From Aspidapion aeneum (taxonomy: Eukaryota > Arthropoda > Insecta > Coleoptera > Brentidae): a stretch of DNA of 64,000 nt. The notes below the pieces were generated by a model that was not told the DNA's origin, ran no database searches, and saw nothing but the letters and a program-made list of their open reading frames with translations. Location: positions 59,065,471-59,129,470 of the forward strand of contig OY755046.1 in the NCBI GenBank assembly GCA_963576565.1. Reading direction: 5' to 3'. Each line of letters begins with the position of its first letter. Position 1 is the first letter of the stretch. Shown piece by piece: positions 56,371-64,000 of the stretch. A program made the position numbers and the translations under genes.

Positions 56371-58080
56371 AGTCATTAGAGCAAAAAAAGTTGGTGTAGT
56401 GGCGATTTTGACAAGCGTTTTTCATATTGGAGTCCTAAAAAAGACAATAAAATTTTCTACAAAAACGCTATTATAAGTTTTTTTGTCAGCCGAATGGTTT
56501 TCGAGTTATGATGACATTTTCAGGGCTCTCAACAGATAAACAGCAAAATAATATGAAAAATATGAACTTTTTTAATAAAATTATGAAAAAAATGAAATTA
56601 AGAAAACAAAATATGAAGGAAATATGAATAAAAACCAGTTTTTTTTGGGTCCTCTATCAAATGGCTTGTTATGTCAAACCCAACTGTTTTTTAGGAAAAC
56701 TCATAACAAACTAAATATATATTTCTTGATTTTATTTATTAAGAAAAGTATTAGCAAACATTTTGAAGTTGAATTAGGCCTAGATCCCTCAAACAACTAT
56801 GGCCAAACAAAAATAAGGCACATTTTTTAAAGCATATTTTACAACAAGCTATAAGGTGTTTCCGTTTTTTTAAACCAAGGTCTACTGCAATTATTCAAAG
56901 AAATAGAAAAAACAATATAAATGCAAAAGTTGTAGGCTTTATCCTATACCATTAAAAAAAGTTATAAAAAAACACAAACATTGTAAATTTCTTCGTAACA
57001 TCCTACAAATTAATATTTTAATGATTTAACTTAAAAAAATAGATATTTTCTTTCTAAACTCAAAAATATATGATAAACTGCCATTTGATAAAGCCACTGT
57101 TAAAATTTAGTATCTACAATTTCTAGCAGTTTGAGACCTATTCTACATTTCTTGAAAATAGGTACCCTATTTTCTATGTCTTGAAATAAGTGCAGTAGAC
57201 CTTTGTGGAAATATATCAAAACACTCTGTACATCTAGTAACACAGAAAACTTAAGTATACTCGATGATATAATTGGTATGCTTTAAATACCTATTCCGAG
57301 CTCAAACATTTAAAAATTACAGAGTAAAAGAATAAAATTCATGAAAAAGCCCTGCTCAATTAGACTTTTTCAGAACTAACCACGGATGACCAAAACAACT
57401 AATTAACATAAGAAATGCAACAAACATAAGAATAATAAAACAAAAGTCAAAAAAGCCCTAGTTTATTCAGACTTTCTCAGAGGCAACAAACTAAGAATAA
57501 ACTAAAAGGAACTCAAAATTCAAGACTAGGAAAAATATTGAAAATTTCCACACTTATTCTATGACTGAAGTTTGTTCATTGGGGAAAATATTAAAAATAT
57601 GAAGGTTTTTCTAAAAATATGAAGTTTTATGAAGTCTGAAAAAAAATATGAACATTTTCATAAAATATGAAGGTGCTAAGAGCCCTGCATTTCGCCATTT
57701 TGGATTTTGACGAATTTTTTTATTAGTCGCCTTTAACTTCGAAAGTGCTTATTTTTGAGAAAATCTGTAATAACATAAAACAAAGACTAACTAATGGCCT
57801 ATAAAATGAGATATAATTGAGTTCTCTGGGTAGTATCCTTGCTGAGATACGAACCCTGAAGTGTTAGCAGTACACCCGTTTCCTATGTGTTTCCATAGTA
57901 TATGCAAAATAAACCGAAATTATTCAGTTTTATCTTTGATTATATAACTCGAAGGTCTTGTAAACATTGGTTTTATGTCATTTTGTCAGAAGGTAAGCAT
58001 TTTACAGAAAGTGTGTAATCAACTTTATTATAGAAAATTAAATTATCTTTTTACCAATGTTATGTAACCGAAGCGAAGTC
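56371..58080. repeat. Repeat V, inverted copy, interrupted
   Basis: Reverse complement of 39950-40555 ('gccagtcattagag', 'ggagtcc', 'aacgctatta', 'cgagttatga', then after the insertion 'cgccattttggattttgac' and 'gtagtatccttgctgagatacgaaccc'). Confidence 0.75.
56521..57687. mobile_element. hAT-type non-autonomous element, 1,167 bp, with ATATGAA repeats
   Basis: Ends CAGGGCTCTCA and TAAGAGCCCTG, flanked by CATTTT and CATTTC (a single CATTTC in the paralogue at 40.27 kb). Both subterminal regions are packed with (A)AATATGAA, as expected for transposase-binding repeats. The inner 56630-57600 has no recognisable transposase. Confidence 0.8.
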
Positions 58081-58464
58081 TATGGTTAAAACTTAATTGG
58101 CATCCATAAATTTGGGTTATTTTTTAAGAACACGAAAAAAAATGTTTTTTTAGGTTTTATTCATTTTTCAAAAAAAATAAGCATTTTAGGGAAACATGTT
58201 AAAACATCTTTTTGTATCACAAAGTTGTGTTAAAGCTATAATTGACACTCCAGGGGAGTCCGCATATTAAAGTTATTTTTTAAATGAATTTTTTGAAATT
58301 TTTTTATTTGTTTTATTTAGTTTTCTTAGAAACTAAGCTTTCTCATAAATCGTGCTTGACTGTATTGTTGAAAATAAAATTATCTTGGGTTTTTGTTAAC
58401 GGAGAACATAACTCCATTAGTTTTTGTAGGAAATTTTATTGTCTTTAACTTTTGTGTAATTTTT

Positions 58465-59275
58465 CCAAATTCGATGTTTTTTGCTGGTTTTAGGTATTTC
58501 TAGCCGAGATACACAAAAACGAGTGGACATGTCCTGGGCTCGATTTTCGAGATGTCTTCAAATATCAAAACCGCTTCTTGATAAACCTTGTAGTTTTTTA
58601 GCTACAAGGGGGTTTTGAAAAGTCTGCATTTATTAAGTTGGCCTATAACTTTTTTATTTATGAAAATTTCATTTTGGTGTAAGATGCTTTTTCACAGGTT
58701 TTTTTATGAAGAATCCAACTGGCAAACTAATTTTTATCTGTCACTTTTAGTTTTTGAGATATTAAAAAAAGTTTAAATTTTCTTATGGAATGACTCATTT
58801 TTTGTTTTTGTTTTGAAATCTACTTCAAATTTTCTGTTTAACGATATGTCATAAATGACAGTTCGTTACGCAGTTTTTAAGATATTTATGACATATCGTT
58901 AAACAAAAAATTTAACGTAGATTTCGAAACAAAAACAAAAAATGAGTCATTCCTTAAGAAAATTTAAACTTTTTGTAATATCTCAAAAACTAACAGTGAC
59001 GCATAAAATTTAATTTGACAGTTGGGTTCTCCATAAAGAAACCTGCAAAAAAGCATGGTACACCAAAATTAAATTTTTAAAAATAAAAAAGTTATAGGCC
59101 ACCTCCATAAATGCAGACTTTTCAAAATCCCATTGTAGCTAAAAAACTACGAGGTTTATCAAGAAGCGGTTTTGATATTTGAAGACGTCTCGAAAATCGA
59201 GCCCAGGACATGTTCACTCGTTTTTGCGTATCTCGGCTAGAAATACCTAAAACCAGCAAAAAACATCGAATTTGG
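58465..59275. mobile_element. Fold-back element, 392-bp arms, 27-base centre
   Basis: Arms 58465-58856 and 58884-59275 are inverted copies with few mismatches. The right side ends 'cccaccctgtac', the style of the 'gtacagggtg' end; the left end lacks it. No ORF. Confidence 0.9.
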
Positions 59276-59520
59276 CCCACCCTGTACAGTAATCACGTAA
59301 TTAAAAAAAAATCCTTTTTGTGCACACTAAATTTAAAATGCAAGCTAAAATTCTATAATGACTGGACTATATAGGACAGCTTAGCTTAAGATACTTTCAA
59401 ATTTACAAATTTTATGTATCGCACCGTCGAGTTATTTGTTCAAGCACAAAAAACAAAAATTAAATGTCATATAAATTATGTATAGCAAGTAACTTTATCA
59501 GAAACAATACCTGAAATTAG

Positions 59521-60040
59521 GAGACAAGTAAGAATGGCCTGGGCAGCATTCGGTAAATTAAGCTACATATAAAAAAATCAAAAATATCCTCAGACCTCAA
59601 AACATAAGTGTATAATTAATATATCCTTTCTGTACTCACCTATGCATTCCAGACCTGGACACTGATCAAATCAAACATAGATAAGGTAACAAAAGCCCAA
59701 AAATCAATGGAAAGACAAATGTTACATGTAAAGCTAACAGATAAAGGAATGAATGGATAAGAAATAAAACAAAAGTAAGGGATGTCAGAGGAGAAGTAGC
59801 AAAATTAAAATGGAAATTTGCCGGTCATAATATCAGACAGAAAGACGATCGATGAAACAAATGTATTGCAAACCTTGGGAAAATAAAAGAAGTAGGAGAA
59901 GACCCCAAATGAGATGAGTGGACGATTTGAAGAAACATGCGGGAACTAGATGGATGAACACGGCGACAGACAGAGAAGAGTGGAAGATATTGGGGGAGGC
60001 CTATGGCCAAAGATGGATTGAAGAAGGCCAAATAGAGAAA
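59521..60040 (+). mobile_element. LINE family B 3' fragment (plus)
   Basis: From 'agaatggcctgggcagcattcgg' (AWAAFGKLSYI) to 'ggattgaagaaggcc'. Frame broken. Confidence 0.85.
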
Positions 60041-60049
60041 TACGAGTTT

Positions 60050-60790
60050 ATCAGAAAAATTTCAAAAACTAGACGCTAAAAAATACAGACGGTAAATGTT
60101 TAATCCACCAATTTTAAATTTGTTTATTTTTAGACTTTATTATATTAACAAATAAGTTTTCTTGACATTGACAAAGAAAAAAATCTACCATTGTCGACTT
60201 CTTTTTAATTTTCTGTACTTGATTCCGGATGACGTAAATCAAATTGAATAAAAAAAATCAGTCGATACTCGTGTAGAATTTAAAGTATAACTAATGGAAT
60301 TAAAAATTTTGTCACCTAAAACAGTCGAGAATTATATAGAATGTGTACAGTCGTTAATTTCAATTAGGTACATTTATTTTTTTTCGTCTTCGAGAGTTTC
60401 CATCCATTGCTCCGAGGCTTTGTTTAGGCTTTTTGGCAATTGCTTTGTTTTACAAGTATTAGAGAACCAGTCTAATGCCTCAACCCCCTACTTGGAGGGC
60501 CAGGATTTTTAATCAAGGTTTTTCTCCTCTAGACTTTGACGAGCCAACGCCATACTGTAAGGCAACAGCTGTGGTCTTTTATACTATCCCTAAAAGAAAG
60601 GGTTGCCACCTACGCTATGATCACCGTATCGAGGTCTATTCTCTCCGCCTTTCATATCGATGTGGTCTTCTCCCGTAACCCTAGGAAAGGGACCCTATAC
60701 AGGTGCTAACTCTCCGGGTCGGAGAGTACCTGGAATCTACGGAGGGCAGGGGTCGATTCATTTCCCCTGATAGACATCTGACGAGGTCTA
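60050..60790. other. Unidentified, GC-richer block at 60470-60790
   Basis: A block of mixed composition ('ccccctacttggagggccagg', 'ctccgggtcggagagtacc') differs from the AT-rich neighbourhood and ends exactly where a LINE A tail begins (60795). It may be part of another mobile element; no domain seen. Confidence 0.35.
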
Positions 60791-60794
60791 CCCG

Positions 60795-60870
60795 TTACCA
60801 ATGGAGGTGGAGAATAGGCGTCGGACAACGTAGAAAAACGTTCTAAACCGACATAGTAGTAGTACCTTTA
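60795..60870 (+). mobile_element. LINE family A 3' tail
   Basis: About 75 bp: 'ggtggagaataggcgtcggacaacgtagaaaaacgttctaaaccgacatagtagtagta', the family 3' terminus. Confidence 0.8.
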
Positions 60871-60974
60871 TTTTTTTTTTAAATCAATGGAAAACTTCTA
60901 AAAACCCTTTCTAACAAAGTTGGGTTTGTATTTTCTTGTTCCGAAAGGCATTTTTTAATGATTTTTACACTATG

Positions 60975-61985
60975 TATCTATCTATTCTCTTCCTTCTTCG
61001 ATCCATCTTTGGACATAGGCCTCCCCTAATATCTTTCTTCTCTGTCTTTCGCCGTGTTTATCCATCTAGTTCCCGCATGTTTCTTTAAATCGTCCACCCA
61101 TCTCATTTGGGGTCTTACCCTACTTCTTTTATTTTCTTAAAGTCTCCAGTTTACAATACATTCGTTCCATCGATCGTCTTTCTCTCTGATATTATGACCG
61201 GCGAATTTCCATTTTAATTTTGCTACTTCTCCTCTGACATCCCTTACTTTTGTTTTATTTCTTATCCATTTATTCCTTTTTCTATCTGTTAGCTTTACAT
61301 GTAACATTTTTGTTACCTTATCCATGTTTGATTTTGTGTCCTGGTCTGGAATTCATAGGTGAGTACAGGAAGGATATATTGGTTATACACTTTCGTTTTG
61401 AAGGTACTGAGGATTTTTAGTTTAATAGTTTGTTTCAGGTATATATACCTACAATATATAAATTCCTCTACTTAGTTTATTCGTGATCTCTTCATCTGTG
61501 TTTGTTATGAATTTAGTTTTAGCGGTGGTCATAGTCAAGCCTATATTTTTAGCTACTGTACCGAATTCGTCCAGCATTTTTATCAGTTCTTCTTTCTTAT
61601 CTGTTATTAAGGCGATATCATCAGCATATCTTAGGTGGTTCAAGTATTGTCCGCTTACTTTGATGTCTATTTCTTCCCAATCTAAGTTTTTAAAAACATC
61701 TTCTAGGGCCTGGTTAAATTAGTTTAGGGGATATTGTGTCGCCCTGGCTGACACCTCTTCTTATGCAGATTGGCGTCGTTCCTTCGTGGATCTTGATCTT
61801 GATTGATGTTGTTGCTTTGCTATTTATATTGGCTATTAAGTCTGTGTATCTGTGGTCTATTCGGCTATTAATTAAAGACGCTTTTGCTGCTGCTCAAAAC
61901 TTTTTCAAAGTCTATAAACGCAATATAAAGTGGAATGGTGTATTCGTTGGCTCGTTCTATTAGGATTTTCATGGTTAATAAGTAG
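60975..61985 (-). mobile_element. LINE family B fragment (minus), about 1 kb
   Basis: Reversed copy from the 3' end ('ccttcttcgatccatctttggacata') through KLKWKFAGHNI, the GSQTW region and NHLRYADDIALITDKKEEL to RRGVSQGDTIS and the FEKV..AAKASLI region near 61900. One of the longest continuous family B copies here, with intact YADD. Confidence 0.85.
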
Positions 61986-62289
61986 TCAACTAAAAATGTT
62001 AAGAATGGTTATATCTCATAAACTATCATTCACAGCTATGAAGTTTGTTATGGTTTTGGAAAGAAGATTTTAAACCTTACTCATACTTGTAAAAATATTA
62101 AAGGTAGTTAAAAAAACCATAACTTTTACCTGGTTCCTGTATATGGTAAATGTTAAAATAAACTGTAACCAAAAGGAAAAAAAAATAATTCAAACGCTTT
62201 AAAAAAAAATTATGACGAAAATACTGGTTAAAAAGGGTGGAAATAAATAAAATGAAAAACCCTGTATATTTTTTATTAGAAGTATTTAC
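61986..62289. other. Gene-free stretch
   Basis: AT-rich, no feature seen. Confidence 0.4.
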
Positions 62290-62585
62290 CGTATGTCGAA
62301 ATGGATGCAAGAAGATCAATGAGAATATCTAGAACAGATCACATAAGAAATGAGATCATACAAGAAAGAATGGGAATCGAGGGAAGCATAACGGATGACA
62401 TCACTAAAAGACAACTGATAAAAGCAACCAATAGAGCGCAGAAAAAGAGGGCGTCCCAGAATGGCAACAGTCAATCCAAAGATCAATGAGTCAAAAAAAC
62501 CTGACAGATGATTGTCAGGATCGAAGGAGTTGGAGAATAGGCGTCGGACAACGTAGAAAAACGTTTTAAACCGACATAGTAGTAT
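62290..62585 (+). mobile_element. LINE family A copy, 3' end
   Basis: RRSMRISRTDHIRNEI, a short deletion removing WYGHVQRM, then the KKRAS segment and the family terminus 'ttttaaaccgacatagtag'. Confidence 0.8.
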
Positions 62586-62849
62586 GCACCGTAAAAACAA
62601 CGCAAGTAGCAAAAAAATTACAAACAAGGTTTTTAATATAATTTACTTGAGGGCGTAAAATGTTCATTGGAAGATTTTGATCTTTTTTGTCATTATTGGA
62701 AAACCCAACTAATTTTTAACCATAAAAAAGTGGTAAACCATCACACCGTTTTACGCTAACTTAATTAACTATTTCGATGGGCGAATTCGCAATCCCGTGA
62801 ACTTTGGTAAATTATTATTAACCTACAATTAGCGACTATATGTTGTTTC

Positions 62850-63355
62850 ATAGGGGAAACTGGGTTTCGTGCAGGCAGATCTTGTAGTGGTATTGTTTTC
62901 TGTATTAAACAAATAATTCAGAAAAGTAGTGCCAGAAATATGGAGACTCATGTTATCTTTGTAGATCTACAATAAGCATACGATACCGTTCCAGTAGAAA
63001 AATTATGGACAGTGCTAGAGCAAATAAAAGAACTATGCAAAAGAAAATCTAAAATTAAAACTTGGAATCGACTTTCAAAAGAATTCCTGGTAACGAAACG
63101 CTTAAGCCACACAACTCTTTTTAAAATATATATGGCAAGAGCTCTAAAAAACTGGAAACGTAAAGTATACGGCATGGGAATACAACTTGACGACCGATAT
63201 ACTATATACATACTACAGTTTGCTGACGACCAAGTAATTGTAGCTAATGATAAAGAAGTTATGGAACATATGATGAGAAAGTTAACGGAAGAATACCAAA
63301 TGAACAGTGAACATGGACAAGACACAATACTTATGTATCGGAACGCTAAATAAAA
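62850..63355 (+). mobile_element. LINE family A copy, palm fragment
   Basis: 'actgggtttcgtgcaggcagatc' to 'cttatgtatcggaa'. Encodes in broken frames TGFRAGRSC, IFVDLQ, the RLSKEFLVTK segment (the QGCC block is lost) and ILQFADDQVIVANDKEV with FADD present. Confidence 0.85.
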
Positions 63356-64000
63356 ATTTGTCACTCTTTTCTCTTGTTATGTAATATACTATTATGGTAG
63401 GAGAGTTTTGATTTTTTTACACTTTATGTTTTTCGGATGCCGAATCCTAATCCGAGGTTTGCCAGCAAAGTTTCGTGACGCAACATTGAAAAAAAAAGTA
63501 CAAAAATTATTATTATTTATAGTTTTGGCAGTCGTTTGTTAGTATCTCTCGAAAACCATTGATTTTGCAGTAAAAACACTTCTAATCAATATAAAAGTAC
63601 ATAAAATGCTATACAAAAGCCTTCATATGTTTTTCTCTTGTCAGACACACCGTCAAACAAAAGACTGACTACAATGTTTACCTTCGTAGCCCGCGTAGCA
63701 ATGGCTAGAGAAATGAAACTACCCCAAAACTTTCCCGCTTCAAATTTATTTTGTGTTTCAACTGCCCCGCTTTCCCCTACACAAAGTGTGTTTGATAAGA
63801 TATCATTAAATTTTTGGTGTAAATTTAGTCACCGGTATGTAGATAAAACCATAAAGTAAGTGATAAAACGTAAGTAGTTAAGTTCTAGTTGATGTGGTGA
63901 GGTGCTCAAAAAGAAATTAGTACAAAACTGTGGCTCGTATTATATTAAAGTTAACATATCAGTTTTCTAAATAAATCTTCGTGCTAGTAAAATATAAATT
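63356..64000. other. Gene-free end of the window
   Basis: Contains the start of a repeat T copy (TAGCCCGCGTAGCAATGGCTAG at 63686). A 73-codon plus frame (63638-63859) crosses it and is not trusted. Confidence 0.4.

Overview
This is a fragment of an AT-rich, repeat-dense animal nuclear genome. Spliceosomal introns, RTE-, Jockey- and RNase H-type LINEs, a mariner, many hAT-type MITEs and fold-back elements point to an arthropod, most likely an insect. I cannot name the species. There is no prokaryotic gene organisation.

One host gene is visible. It lies on the minus strand between about 16.46 kb and 7.54 kb. I rebuilt eight coding exons whose splice sites and phases all agree; they give a 532-residue charged coiled-coil protein with no frameshift. 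A ninth exon (7543-7720) can be joined through a GC-AG intron and would extend the protein beyond the left edge. Its introns carry a mariner, two LINE families, a fold-back element, a pentanucleotide array and an RNase H LINE with a perfect 13-bp target duplication.

Nearly everything else is mobile or repeated DNA. LINE family A (RTE-like, ending near a TAG-rich tail) has an open 635-codon reverse transcriptase at 1.1-3.0 kb and decayed copies at 19.8-21.6, 37.1-37.6, 37.9-38.8 (minus), 43.5-45.9, 60.8 and 62.3-63.4 kb. LINE family B (RTE/BovB-like) is scattered as fragments in both orientations, often joined head to head. Jockey-type fragments lie at 52.6 and 53.6 kb.

DNA transposons with readable ends include: hAT-type MITEs with 8-bp target duplications (426-769, 21924-22081, 25361-25540, 35965-36131); a 1,007-bp hAT-type element (34552-35558) holding a perfect 61-bp hairpin; a 1,113-bp element with perfect 29-bp inverted ends and a small zinc-finger ORF (49647-50759); a 1,167-bp element with CAGGG ends (56521-57687); and giant fold-backs at 17120-18701 and 58465-59275.

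Tandem arrays fill 22.9-26.3, 26.9-27.7, 29.8-32.1, 43.0-43.5 and 46.0-47.6 kb. The layout is nested: most elements sit inside older ones, so the order of insertions can be read directly.
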